Source: Desulfobacula toluolica Tol2 | Lineage (GTDB): Bacteria > Desulfobacterota > Desulfobacteria > Desulfobacterales > Desulfobacteraceae | Direction of reading: 5' to 3' | Length of the DNA: 64,000 bases | NCBI RefSeq assembly: GCF_000307105.1 | Contig: NC_018645.1 | Location: 4,536,001-4,600,000 of the forward strand | In this document: positions 26,213 to 35,572 of the stretch, piece after piece | Layout: each line of letters starts with the position of its first letter | Numbering within the stretch: position 1 is the stretch's first letter | The notes under the pieces: model-generated | What the model was told of the DNA's origin: nothing | The model's database searches: none | Seen by the model: only the letters and a program-made list of their open reading frames with translations | Translations under genes and position numbers: made by a program

Positions 26213-26244
26213 GTTATAAGATAGCAAAAAGTGTTGCGGAAAAA

Positions 26245-27204
26245 TCATTTGATCAGACATGAGCATAAATCAACAAATATAGCTTTATTGTATTTTTCCG
26301 CAACAACATCCGTTTTTATTATTTGTAAGGCATCGTATGGTTTTAACGCTTTTCTAAACGTTTTATCCTGATATTTTAAGGCCTCGTAGCTGTCAATCAA
26401 ACCAACAAGTTGAGCTTCAAAGGATATCTGTTTTATCCCATGCGGATATCCACTGCCGTCTAATCGCTCATGGTGTTCAAGAGCGGTTATGCCAATGGAT
26501 TTATCAAAGGTCGGATATAATTCTATCTCCCTGAAACCCTTAATGGTGTGTGTCTTATAAATTGAATACTCTTTATCGGTAAGCTTTTCTTTTGTTTCTA
26601 TAATTTTTTTATCAATTTTGGAGGAGCCAAAATCATGCAACAATGCACAAAGACAAAATGTTTTAATTTGCTCTTCAGAATATCTTTTAAAAAAACAATA
26701 TTGAGCAGTAAGGGCTAAAACATTGACAGAATGCTCAACAACTTTAGAACTTTTATTGTTTATAGCGGTTAATGCGTCTAATAAATCCGAATTCTTTTTT
26801 ACGCCATAAAACAAAATTTCTATGGTCTCAGGCAATGATTCTAAAGTAACTCCTAACGGCCCTGACAGTGCCTCTTCAACAATATTACAAAGGCTTTTTT
26901 TAATTGCATAAAGACCTTTTGAAGATATGGCTCGTGCTAATTTTATATTTAAAACCCTTTGCAATTTTTCAACAACAGAAACTTTATCTTCCTTGTGGAT
27001 AAAAAACTGTGGATACTGATTTCGTTCAAGCAGGTCTTTATCCAATTTCTTATCTGCGTTTTTATAAAGAAGCGCCTCTCCATTCTTTGAAATATAATAT
27101 AAAGGAAAATTATTATAGTATTTTATATGTGATTTTTTAATCGGTATTAAATCAGGCATATTATTTAAAATTTTTCTACAAATATTGTTACATATAACGG
27201 CCAT
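26245..27204 (-). CDS. HD-GYP domain protein, putative c-di-GMP phosphodiesterase
   Basis: The C-terminal half (about residues 150-319) is an HD-GYP domain with the metal-binding HD in ALLHDFGSSKID and the HHERLDGSGYP signature. The N-terminal part (about 1-130) is not recognised and resembles uncharacterised regions preceding HD-GYP in Desulfobacterota proteins. The first ATG (27204) lies inside an interspersed repeat, and the Met at residue 16 (27159) is an equally plausible start. Neither has a strong ribosome binding site. Confidence 0.87.
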   Translation of the reverse strand: MAVICNNICRKILNNMPDLIPIKKSHIKYYNNFPLYYISKNGEALLYKNADKKLDKDLLERNQYPQFFIHKEDKVSVVEKLQRVLNIKLARAISSKGLYAIKKSLCNIVEEALSGPLGVTLESLPETIEILFYGVKKNSDLLDALTAINNKSSKVVEHSVNVLALTAQYCFFKRYSEEQIKTFCLCALLHDFGSSKIDKKIIETKEKLTDKEYSIYKTHTIKGFREIELYPTFDKSIGITALEHHERLDGSGYPHGIKQISFEAQLVGLIDSYEALKYQDKTFRKALKPYDALQIIKTDVVAEKYNKAIFVDLCSCLIK

Positions 27205-27277
27205 GGCATATCACTCTGCCACAACAAATAATGAAAGATATTTAATTTCAGCAGGTTAAAAGTTCTTTAATATAAAA
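27195..27277 (+). repeat. two-hairpin interspersed repeat, copy 3
   Basis: It contains the first stem TGGCA / TGCCA (loop TATCACTC), the linker CACAACAAATA and the second hairpin GAAAGA...TTCTTTAATATAAAA. It overlaps the 5' end of the HD-GYP gene on the opposite strand, and another copy follows it directly. Confidence 0.7.
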
Positions 27278-27279
27278 CA

Positions 27280-27322
27280 TACATGGCAAATTTGTCTGCC
27301 ACAACAAAAACGAAACTCTTAT
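27280..27322 (+). repeat. two-hairpin repeat, copy 4, left part (split by IS)
   Basis: It starts ACATGGCAAATTTGTCTGCC (stem TGGCA / TGCCA), then the linker CACAACAAAAAC and the arm GAAACTC (27309-27315). The remainder, with the matching arm GAGTTTC, lies at 29642-29670 beyond the insertion sequence. Confidence 0.75.
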
Positions 27323-27390
27323 TCTGGGGTGTCTAAAAAACCGCGTATTAGCCCATTTTTTTTGCTCGGTTTTTGGGCCTCTTATTCGGG

Positions 27391-27696
27391 TTAATATCGT
27401 GGTACATTGTTAGGATCATGGAAAGCCGCTTTAAAATCATCTTCACCGAGCAGATCCCTGCATTCTTCGCATTCTTGCCATTTTCCGGAATGCCCGTCAT
27501 TGTAATGGAAATAGCAAACGCTGTATTGCTCATGGTGATATTGACAATACCCTCCACCTTCGATGGAAACATAAGAAGTGTCGCAGCAAATCCATTGATC
27601 ACAACATTTAGTTTTCACAAGAGGAACCGAATCATTACCGCAAAATCTGCAATATTCACCTGGGATCGTTTTAGCTTTCAATCTATCATGTGTCAT
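27391..27696 (-). CDS. cysteine-rich protein carried by the insertion sequence
   Basis: This 101-residue protein has 10 cysteines in CxxC and CC pairs (16/19, 31/32, 37/38, 51, 61, 76/79) plus a histidine cluster around QYHHEQYSVCYFHYNDGH, so it probably binds two or more zinc ions. I recall similar short proteins in Desulfobacteraceae but no named family. The ATG follows AAGGATCTCTA. It sits between the left terminal repeat and the transposase, in the opposite direction, and is therefore an IS passenger or accessory gene. Its role is unknown. Confidence 0.75.
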   Translation of the reverse strand: MTHDRLKAKTIPGEYCRFCGNDSVPLVKTKCCDQWICCDTSYVSIEGGGYCQYHHEQYSVCYFHYNDGHSGKWQECEECRDLLGEDDFKAAFHDPNNVPRY

Positions 27697-27831
27697 TAGA
27701 GATCCTTCTCTATTTTCATTAACCCAATATCTAACCGCACAATAGCAAACCCCACTGAATGACTCAAGATTGTTGTAAAATTCCTTTTGCGCCTTATGTT
27801 TTCTGTTTTTTCAACTGAAATCGGTTTTTTT

Positions 27832-29477
27832 ATGAGTAAAATTTCAAAATTAAAAAAAGTAGATCGGCCTGGAAAGGGAAAGCAGTTGATCGAAATCAAA
27901 CGATTAAGTATCAAAAAGCTGAACTGAAACGCATTAGAAACGATCGAGACAAATACAAGTTTCAATTTCGAAAGACCAGGCAGCAGCTGGTTGAAGAGCG
28001 CAAAAAAGCCACCTTGCCTGCCAAGGAAAAGAAAGAATTGCTGATTTATATTTCATTGAGCCTATTCCTGATCGGTCGTATTGGATTCAGAGCCATATCC
28101 AGGGTGCTTGGCGTATTAGCCCCATATTTTGGAATTGACGGCAAAGTTCCTTGCCCTCAAACGATCATCAACTGGCTCACTCGCTATTCATTGTCAAAAA
28201 TTTGGACTTACAGTGGTCTGCCTTCAGTTTCTTTTGAGAAAAACAAATTTGTAAACGGTGCCATCTGGATCATAGATACTTCTATCGCCTTGGGTGTCGG
28301 TAAAATTCTTGCTGTTCTCGAACTTAACATCAATCATCATGCCACCAATGAGAGCGCGCCTGCCCTTAAAAACATAAATTGTGTTGCCATTTCTGTGGCT
28401 TCCTCATGGACTGGAAAATCCATTGCGGATTTTTTACAACAGGTGATCCATATTACGGGAAAGCCTGCGGCATATTTAAAAGACGGTGGATTGGATTTGA
28501 AAAAAGGTGTCAGACTTCTGAAGGAAAGAGGGCTGTATAGTCATTCCATCGATGATGTCTCTCATGTCGTTGCCAATCTGCTGAAAAAAGAATACAATAG
28601 GCATCCTTCTTATGATGGCTTTATCTCTGCATGCGGTCAAGCCTCAAAAAAAATGAAACAGACGGATCTTGGCTGTCTGGTTCCTCCAAAAGTATCGACA
28701 AAAGCCCGATTCATGAATATTCATCGACTGGTGAAATGGGCTGAAATGATTCTTCAACACTCCCCACGAGGGCGAACATCAGAGGGATCTGTCATTGCAA
28801 AGCTTAGAAATTCCATCGGTAAGCTTTCTGAACACAGGCCGTTTATCAAGCGATTCCTCCGTGATGCCCGTCCGCTTTTAGAAAGCCAGAAAATCCTTAA
28901 ACATCGAGGGCTGAATTTCGAGACATACAAAGAGTGCAAAGCGATGTTACAATCTATTCCCCAGAGATCTCAGGTATCTATCGGCTTTATGACCTGGATG
29001 GAAAATCAACTGATCGTCGCATCATCATTGGGATTGAACAATATCGGGATGCCCATTTGTTCCGATAATATTGAATCCCTGTTTGGCCTTGGTAAAACCC
29101 ATGGCGTCGGCGAAGTAAAAGACGCCAACAGAATCGCACTGCGCTTGCCAGCTTTTTGTGGAACCTTACCTGAAGACGCAGCAAAGATGGTCATGAGAGT
29201 GACTGTAAAGGAACAACAGGAAATTGAAAAAAAACTGTTGTCTTTAACCCGGCAACGCCGGGAAATTTTACCGAACCCCGGAAGTATGACAGCGGTTTTT
29301 TCTTCTGAAAAGAGATGCTATTTATCTCTTTTGCCGGTACCTAAAAACGGTGAAAAAACAGAAAATATAATTGATATTACAGCGAGTTGTGGAAAATTTA
29401 TTGGTCACATGAAATCTATCCCAGACAATACAAATAATTCAGACGTCACGTCTCAAATCAGATCTGTAATCGCTTGA
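27832..29477 (+). CDS. transposase, probably made by -1 frameshifting
   Basis: The main frame (from about 27840, with no early ATG) encodes a basic coiled N-terminus (SRSAWKGKAVDRNQTIKYQK) and a long transposase body with candidate DDE residues in IWIIDTSIALG, AAYLKDGGLD and SDNIESLFGLG. An ATG at 27832 opens the other frame (MSKISKLKK) and ends after 31 codons. The heptamer A AAA AAA at 27852-27858 would move ribosomes by -1 exactly into the main frame and give a 548-aa protein. A homopolymer sequencing error or a decayed copy would look the same. A TTG at 28014 is a poor alternative start. Confidence 0.8.
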
Positions 29478-29641
29478 GAATGGCTTGCCTGGTCATTATT
29501 GATCGAAAACGTATGTGCGATCAGCGTGTTGAAATGCATGAGTTACAGGTGGATAGATTACCTGCAACTCAAGCAGGTTCAATGGAGGGCCAAATTATGA
29601 GCAAACTAAACAGGAAGATTTAGACGTCCCACTCTTATTCT

Positions 29642-29670
29642 TACAAGATGTTGAGCTGAGTTTCATATGA
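29642..29670 (+). repeat. two-hairpin repeat, copy 4, right part
   Basis: This is the continuation of the repeat interrupted by the insertion sequence. It ends with the arm GAGTTTC (29658-29664) and the family tail CATATGA. Rejoined with the left part, it forms the stem GAAACTC / GAGTTTC. Confidence 0.75.
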
Positions 29671-30040
29671 ACGATTTTAGATGAAAGCCCTAAAAATTCA
29701 CACAGAAACTTTCAATCTTTGTTATGGGCAAATCCTCAATAAAACACAAAGTCTGCCTATAGCAGCTATCGTAGATACTCTTTTTTGAAATTATTGTAAA
29801 GTTGAAATTGCCAATGAAAAAAACCCACCCATAACAGTAAGGGGTGAACTTAAAGTGCTGTTGTGCGGACTTTTCAGGCTGACAAACATCCCATGTTTTC
29901 TTGATTACGGGAAGTAAAATTAAAAGTGTTATTAGTTTTTATCATACCTCTATTGACAAACAGCAAAACCCTGCCCTATCATTGAAAATTTCAACACTGA
30001 TAAGTATTAGGGTTGATTTAATACGATTGGAGTAAAAGCT
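29671..30040. promoter_or_regulatory. intergenic region with sigma-70 promoter 29953-29982
   Basis: No convincing gene was seen in this 370-bp stretch (a 35-codon frame at 29681 lacks a ribosome binding site). TTGACA at 29953-29958 and TATCAT at 29977-29982, 18 bases apart, form a good promoter about 50 bases before the J-domain gene. Confidence 0.6.
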
Positions 30041-30427
30041 ATGAATTCAAAAGATTACTACCGCCTGTTGAAGATCGACAGAAACGCTACAGAGAATGAT
30101 ATCAAAAAAGCCTATAGAAAACTTGCCATGGAATTTCACCCGGATGTTAATACGGAAGAAAATGCAGAAGAAAAATTCAAAGCAATTAGTGAAGCCTATG
30201 CTGTTTTAAAAGACAATCAAAAACGGCAGATTTATGACCAGACAGAAAGCACTGATTTTAATGGATTTGGCAGCATGGGAAACCGCATGGGCCGTGGCAT
30301 GGGACGATGCATGGGCCGGGGTATGGGTATGGGCATGGGGAAATGCAGCGGTATAGATGCTCTTTTCCAGAGGCGCTCCAGGTACAGCAAAAGAAGACCG
30401 GCAACACCAGGTGTCATACCGGAATAA
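30041..30427 (+). CDS. J-domain protein with Met/Gly-rich tail
   Basis: Residues 4-68 form a J domain with the HPD motif at 33-35, so the protein should stimulate an Hsp70 ATPase. The DnaJ zinc finger and C-terminal client domains are absent (type III co-chaperone, 128 aa). Residues 77-103 are instead a run of Gly-Met and Arg-Gly units (seven Met and two Cys), reminiscent of copper- or silver-binding methionine-rich segments. A basic tail follows. The ATG is preceded by GATTGGAGTAAAAGCT. Confidence 0.85.
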   Translation: MNSKDYYRLLKIDRNATENDIKKAYRKLAMEFHPDVNTEENAEEKFKAISEAYAVLKDNQKRQIYDQTESTDFNGFGSMGNRMGRGMGRCMGRGMGMGMGKCSGIDALFQRRSRYSKRRPATPGVIPE

Positions 30428-30573
30428 TCATTCAAACGGCAGGGAATTCATATTCATAGGACAATGGCGATTGTAAAGGCATGTCGTCCTCATATCACAT
30501 GCTTCAACACTGTTTTATTTGAAAAAGGGTTAAACTATTGTGATAAATTAATGGATTTTTCGTGGTATCTGTG

Positions 30574-31836
30574 ATGGCATTTTCTCTTTATTTAATGGCT
30601 GCGGTGTGTTTTTATGCCGGCCTGTATCATTTTATATTTTTTTTAAGGAGAAGAACCTACGGATTAAACAGTTTGTTTTCCTTTTTTTGCTTCACCCATG
30701 TTCTTTATTTTGTGGCCCAGGGCCAATGGTATTCTTCTGAAACTATCGAACGTGCCCTGATTTGCGTTCAATTTGCTTATGGATCAATATCCCTTATATT
30801 GATTTTGCAACTGTGGTTTTTCTACTATTATTGCGAAAAACCATTTTCCCAATTTATAAACATTTTAAGCACTGCACTATTTAGTATCTTTTTGATTGCA
30901 AGTTTTACCACAAGTGACCTGACACTATCTGCTGATAAAGCCTATATAAAAGAATTTGAGTTATTCGGGACAGCAAAATTCACAGCATATGAATTTGCTC
31001 CGGGGATATTGTTTGAATTGTTTATGTTGTTAGGTTTTGCTGAAACTATTTTTCTGTTTGTCATTATTTTGAGGTATTATCACAAGCGTTACGGCACGGT
31101 ACTTAAACCCATGCCAATTGTTTTCAGCATCCTGCTTGTGGCCGGAGGGTATGACATTTTTTCTGCCCTGGGTTTGACAAATTCCATCTATATGAGTGAA
31201 TTTGCTTTTATGATATTGCTTCTAACCATGGCCTACAGACTCACAAGTAATTTTATTGATGCAATAGATGAAGTAGAACGCCTTAACCTGTATCTTGATA
31301 CCATCGTAAAAGCAAGAACCCGCGAACTGGAAGAAAAAAACAATACACTTCAAATGTTATCCACCACAGATCCTCTGACAAAACTGTTTAATCGCCGCTA
31401 TCTGGAAGATAAATTGAAAAAAAAAGTTGTTCAAAGTGAGCGGTACGGCACCCCTTTTTCCGTGATCCTTATGGATATAGACAAGTTCAAATCCGTTAAC
31501 GACAACTATGGCCATGATTTGGGGGATCAAGTTTTGATCAGCATATCACAAACCTTATTGGATAACATCCGTGAAACAGATGTTGCAGGACGCTGGGGTG
31601 GTGAAGAATTTTTAATCTTGACCCCTGAAACAGATATTGTAGTTTGCAAAACATTGGCAGAACGGCTGAGAATTCAAATACAAAACAAATCCCACGCATC
31701 CATTGATCAGATAACTGCAAGTTTTGGCATTGCCCAGTTCAAGCCCGATGATTCGATCAACTCTCTTATCAAAAGATCTGACAACAGGTTGTATAAAGCC
31801 AAGGACAGTGGACGCAACCAGGTTATAGCAGGGTAG
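30574..31836 (+). CDS. membrane diguanylate cyclase (GGDEF)
   Basis: The N-terminal half holds about seven hydrophobic helices (residues 5-225) of the 7TM sensor type, followed by a short coiled coil and a GGDEF domain. The active-site loop is GGEEF (RWGGEEFLIL), a functional variant, with the upstream DPLTKLFNRRYLED and substrate-binding FSVILMDIDKFKSVND segments intact. It should make c-di-GMP. Start choice is uncertain: a GTG four codons upstream is possible and no clear Shine-Dalgarno is seen for either. Confidence 0.9.
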   Translation: MAFSLYLMAAVCFYAGLYHFIFFLRRRTYGLNSLFSFFCFTHVLYFVAQGQWYSSETIERALICVQFAYGSISLILILQLWFFYYYCEKPFSQFINILSTALFSIFLIASFTTSDLTLSADKAYIKEFELFGTAKFTAYEFAPGILFELFMLLGFAETIFLFVIILRYYHKRYGTVLKPMPIVFSILLVAGGYDIFSALGLTNSIYMSEFAFMILLLTMAYRLTSNFIDAIDEVERLNLYLDTIVKARTRELEEKNNTLQMLSTTDPLTKLFNRRYLEDKLKKKVVQSERYGTPFSVILMDIDKFKSVNDNYGHDLGDQVLISISQTLLDNIRETDVAGRWGGEEFLILTPETDIVVCKTLAERLRIQIQNKSHASIDQITASFGIAQFKPDDSINSLIKRSDNRLYKAKDSGRNQVIAG

Positions 31837-32150
31837 CGCTTCCATCTTCTGTATTGTGCCGTACTTAAATTTTTATCAAAAGATAAAAGTTGACATACAT
31901 TTTTAAATATTCTAATGAAACATCTAACTAAGCCACGAAGGCTGTTTTGCTTAAAATATAAAAATTAATTATTATTTATAAATAAACCACGAAGGTAACC
32001 AAAGTCAGAAGACTTGAAAATTCCTTGTGGTTTTTTGTTTTTTATAACTGCCAATGACAGCCCCGGCATTTTTCCTGGGTTTGTTCAAAACAAATATTGA
32101 AAGTTAATGCTTGGATTAGCAATCGCTTTCATAATAATGAGGTGGGCAAA
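31837..32150. promoter_or_regulatory. intergenic region with terminator-like hairpin 31984-32038
   Basis: The stem AAACCAC-AAGG / CCTT-GTGGTTT (31984-31995 and 32023-32033, one bulged G) encloses a smaller AAGTC / GACTT stem and is followed by a T-rich tract, so it can terminate the cyclase gene. A TTGACA lies at 31890 without a convincing -10. The CCACGAAGG unit also occurs at about 31937 and in the palindrome at 57190-57257. Confidence 0.55.
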
Positions 32151-33776
32151 ATGGCCAACAAAAAATATGAGTTTTCATGTGTGGCATATGTATTCTCAGT
32201 TCTTTTTTTCATCGTTCTTTTATCCGGTTCCATTGTTCTTTTGTCTGATTCTATTGCATATGCTCAAGATCAGATCAAAGAAATCCGAATTGCTGATGCC
32301 AAAGGAGACTGGGGATACCCAAATCCCTACAGGCATTATCCAAGGGGGCCGGGCTATATTCGCATGAGCTGGGTGTTTGACACCCTTGTGTGGAAAGACA
32401 AAGACAAATATATTCCCGCACTGGCAAATTCCTGGAAATTCGATAAAAAATCAATGTCATATGTGTTTGAACTGAACAAACAAGCCAGGTGGCACGACGG
32501 GCAGCCGGTCACGGGTGAAGATGTTGTTTTTACAATTGACTATATGAAAAACCATCCCTACCACTGGATTGACTTAAGCCGCATTGCCGGTGCAAAACTG
32601 CTAAAAAAACATACAGTGGCTGTTTTGCTTAAAAAAGGCTATGCACCGTTTCTTTCGGATATCGGCGGAACAATGCCCATATTGCCCAAACATATCTGGA
32701 AGGACATTAAAAATCCCAAGGCCTTTGATGAACCCCTTGCCTATATCGGTTCCGGGCCTTACCGGTTTAAAGATTATGACCGGGCAAACAAGACATATTT
32801 GTATGAATCCTTTGATACCTATTATCTGGGAAAGCCAAAAGTTCATAAACTGATCTATATCAAAACAGGCAATCCCATTATGGCCCTTTCAACCCGCCAG
32901 GCATCCCTGTCAGCTATCCAGCCGGATATGGCGACCTTTTTGAAACAAAAAGGCTTTACCATTCTTGCAGATCAATACGGATGGAATAAAAAGCTGATGA
33001 TCAATCATACCACAGCTCCTTTCAATAACGTAAAATTCAGGCAGGCCCTGGCTTTTCTGATCAACCGCCAGGAAATCATCGACAAGGCGCACAGGGGATT
33101 TGGCAAGATTGCTTCCTGCGGACTTTTGTCCATGGATCATGATATGTATAACCCTGATACAGCTAAATATACTTTTAACCCGTCAAAGGGACACGATTTG
33201 ATAAAATCCCTCGGGTATAAAAAGAATAATCATGGATACTATGAAAAAGACGGAGCGATTTTAACCATTGAACTGCTTTCCTCCAATATCACGGTGGCAG
33301 GCGGCACTGCCAATGACCGGGATGGAGAGATTATAAAAAAACAGCTTGATGATGAAGGCATTAAAACACAATTGATCCATATGGAACAAACCACAGTTGA
33401 CTCAAAGATCAGAAACTGGGATTTCATGCTGGCTGTTTCCGGGCACGGTGGAATCATGGGTGATCCCAAAGTGTTGAATGAAATGATAGGATCAAAATAT
33501 GGGGCAGGATCTGTTAACAGTGCCAGGTTTGATACAGACACCCGGCTGAACAGCCTGATGGAAAAGCAGATGGAAACAATGGACCCGGAAAAAAGAAAGG
33601 CCGTGGTATTTCAAATCCAGGAACTGCACGCACAGCTTTTACCGGCAATCCCTCTGTACTGCCCGGATACTTACAGTGCATTTGATCCGTCTGCCAAAAT
33701 TGACTGGTTTTACACAAAAGGCGGCATTTCAAAAGGAATTCCCATTTCTCAAAACAAAATGTCATTGGTCAGATAG
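32151..33776 (+). CDS. ABC transporter substrate-binding protein (family 5, peptide/nickel type)
   Basis: From the ATG at 32151 (ribosome binding site GAGGTGGG) this 541-residue protein has a signal peptide (hydrophobic residues about 11-38 ending near AYAQ) and the SBP_bac_5 fold. Segments include WVFDTLVWKDKDKYIPALANSW, WHDGQPVTGEDVVFTIDYM, YIGSGPYRFKDY and NNVKFRQALAFLINR. The family binds oligopeptides, nickel chelates or heme, and the substrate is not decided by the sequence. It is followed with no gap by two permeases and a fused ATPase. The longer upstream frame lacks a start site. Confidence 0.9.
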   Translation: MANKKYEFSCVAYVFSVLFFIVLLSGSIVLLSDSIAYAQDQIKEIRIADAKGDWGYPNPYRHYPRGPGYIRMSWVFDTLVWKDKDKYIPALANSWKFDKKSMSYVFELNKQARWHDGQPVTGEDVVFTIDYMKNHPYHWIDLSRIAGAKLLKKHTVAVLLKKGYAPFLSDIGGTMPILPKHIWKDIKNPKAFDEPLAYIGSGPYRFKDYDRANKTYLYESFDTYYLGKPKVHKLIYIKTGNPIMALSTRQASLSAIQPDMATFLKQKGFTILADQYGWNKKLMINHTTAPFNNVKFRQALAFLINRQEIIDKAHRGFGKIASCGLLSMDHDMYNPDTAKYTFNPSKGHDLIKSLGYKKNNHGYYEKDGAILTIELLSSNITVAGGTANDRDGEIIKKQLDDEGIKTQLIHMEQTTVDSKIRNWDFMLAVSGHGGIMGDPKVLNEMIGSKYGAGSVNSARFDTDTRLNSLMEKQMETMDPEKRKAVVFQIQELHAQLLPAIPLYCPDTYSAFDPSAKIDWFYTKGGISKGIPISQNKMSLVR

Positions 33777-34733
33777 ATGAAACAAAAAAGCTTCACTGTT
33801 ATTGCATACACAACAGCTCTTTTGATTTTAATCTACTTGAGCTATGCACTCCCCAAATGCCTTCCCGGAGATTTTGTTACAGCCATGTATTCGTGTTCCA
33901 ATGTGATTTTAACCCAGCAGCAAGAGACTCAGCTAAAAGAATTTTATTCTGATAATGAAGATTTCAAAACTTATCTGTTCCGGGTTATAACGCTTGATTT
34001 GGGCTATTCCCATGCGTTTTTGGCCCCCATCTGGACATTAATCAAAGAATCACTGCCCTGGACCATTCTTCTTTTGGGCGGTGCCAATGTCATTTCCCTG
34101 GTGGCAGGATTTATCATCGGTGTTGAAACAGCCTGGCGAAAAGGCAGCCGGTTTGAAAAAAATACCGTAGGATCAATGACTGTGCTGGAGGGATTTCCTG
34201 AAATTGCAACCGGTGTGATTTTGCTGGCTGTTTTTGCCCTTCACCTGCAATGGTTTCCGTCATCAGGTGCCCAGGTTGCCTATTCAGATTTTACCATGGG
34301 TGAAAGACTGACCGATATTCTTTACCATCTGGCACTCCCCCTTTTAACCCTTGTGATTGCCTATATCCCCGGAACTGCGCTTCTGGTCAGAAACACCATG
34401 ATAATGGTGCTGGGAGAAAAGTATATTCTGACGGCAAAATCAAAAGGCCTGCCCAATATCAGGATTAGATATCACCATGCTGCACGAAATGCCATCCTTC
34501 CGCTTGTCACCAGAATAGGCCTGAGAATGGCTTTTATGATAACAGGCGCCCTTGTGGTGGAAACGATTCACTCTTATCCGGGAATCGGCACCCTTCTTTT
34601 TACTGCCATTGGTACACGTGATCTGCCTTTGATCCGGGCCATTGTGCTGTATTCGTCAATGGGGGTGTTGATGATCAATCTGCTGCTTGAATTTGTTTAC
34701 CCAATCATTGATCCAAGGATAAAAGATGCATAA
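33777..34733 (+). CDS. ABC transporter permease, DppB/NikB type
   Basis: This 318-residue inner-membrane permease has six predicted helices and the binding-protein-dependent transport signature in the cytoplasmic EAA loop (VRNTMIMVLGEKYILTAKSKGL). The ATG directly abuts the stop of the binding-protein gene, so translation is coupled. Its stop overlaps the next permease gene by 8 bases. It would form the translocation channel with the DppC-type protein. Confidence 0.92.
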   Translation: MKQKSFTVIAYTTALLILIYLSYALPKCLPGDFVTAMYSCSNVILTQQQETQLKEFYSDNEDFKTYLFRVITLDLGYSHAFLAPIWTLIKESLPWTILLLGGANVISLVAGFIIGVETAWRKGSRFEKNTVGSMTVLEGFPEIATGVILLAVFALHLQWFPSSGAQVAYSDFTMGERLTDILYHLALPLLTLVIAYIPGTALLVRNTMIMVLGEKYILTAKSKGLPNIRIRYHHAARNAILPLVTRIGLRMAFMITGALVVETIHSYPGIGTLLFTAIGTRDLPLIRAIVLYSSMGVLMINLLLEFVYPIIDPRIKDA

Positions 34734-35568
34734 AAACGGTCTAAAAGAAACAATTCGTGATCCCTTGTTTATTACCGGATTTTTTTTGTTGGGATTTGTT
34801 GTGGTCACCCTGGCTGTCGGCCGTTGCCTTACGCCTTTTTCACCGGATGACATCTCTTTTACACCTCTTTCACCGCCGTCATGGGAACATCTTCTGGGTA
34901 TAAATGACGGGGGCCAGGATATTTTTTCAGAACTTGTTTTTGCCGTGGGAAATTCCCTTGGGTTTGGATTGCTTTGCGGAGGCACAACTCTTTTTATTGC
35001 AATTTTTGCAGGTCTTTTTGCCGCCTGGTATCAAGGGATAGTTGATCAGGTGATCATGCGGGTTTGTGATATTCTGCTCTCCATTCCATCAATTATGATT
35101 CTTATCTTTATTGCGGCACTGTTTCGTCCGCCTCCTTTTGTTCTTGCATTGGTTCTATCCTTTATGTCATGGCCAACCCTTGCCAGAAGTTTTCGGGCCC
35201 AAGGGTTGACACTCAGAAAAAGCCTTCATGTTCAGGCAGCCTCCCAGATGGGGGCAGGTGCTTTTTATATCATAAAAAACCACCTGGTTCCGGAATTGTT
35301 CCCTTTGTATCTTATCGGTTTTGCAGGAAAAATGAGAATGGCCATGTTTATGGAGGCAACGCTGGCTTTTCTGGGATTGTTTGATCCATCCAGAAAATCC
35401 CTTGGAATGATGATCAGTTACGCACTCAAGTACTATTATATGGATATCTGGTGGAACTGGTTTGCACCGCCGGTTGCTTTTTTATCAATCATGATCATGT
35501 CGGTTACGTTTATGGCGATTTCAATGGAAAAAGCCTTTGATCCGCGTATCCAAAACACAATGGGGTAA
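34726..35568 (+). CDS. ABC transporter permease, DppC/NikC type
   Basis: This 280-residue second permease has an N-terminal helix, the typical HLLGINDGGQDIFSELVF periplasmic segment and the EAA loop (SFRAQGLTLRKSLHVQAASQ). It overlaps the preceding permease gene and is followed after 4 bases by the ATPase gene. It is the partner channel subunit of the importer. Confidence 0.92.
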   Translation: MHKNGLKETIRDPLFITGFFLLGFVVVTLAVGRCLTPFSPDDISFTPLSPPSWEHLLGINDGGQDIFSELVFAVGNSLGFGLLCGGTTLFIAIFAGLFAAWYQGIVDQVIMRVCDILLSIPSIMILIFIAALFRPPPFVLALVLSFMSWPTLARSFRAQGLTLRKSLHVQAASQMGAGAFYIIKNHLVPELFPLYLIGFAGKMRMAMFMEATLAFLGLFDPSRKSLGMMISYALKYYYMDIWWNWFAPPVAFLSIMIMSVTFMAISMEKAFDPRIQNTMG

Positions 35569-35572
35569 CACC

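Larger units (their letters stand above)
27323..29630 (+). mobile_element. complete 2308-bp insertion sequence
   Basis: The ends are imperfect terminal inverted repeats: left GGGGTGTCTAAA (27323) against right GGGACGTCTAAA read from 29630 inward. The element is flanked by a perfect 11-bp direct repeat ACTCTTATTCT at 27312-27322 and 29631-29641, the presumed target-site duplication. Inside are a plus-strand transposase with a possible -1 frameshift and a divergently transcribed cysteine-rich gene. I cannot name the IS family from memory. The target was an interspersed two-hairpin repeat. Confidence 0.85.

Noticed and set aside
29681-29788. 35-codon frame after the insertion sequence
   Set aside because: It has no ribosome binding site, no similarity I recognise and lies next to repeat remains.
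32040-32115. Further copy of the two-hairpin repeat (ATAACTGCCAATGACAG)
   Set aside because: Only the head matches, and neither the CACAACAAA linker nor the second hairpin can be aligned.
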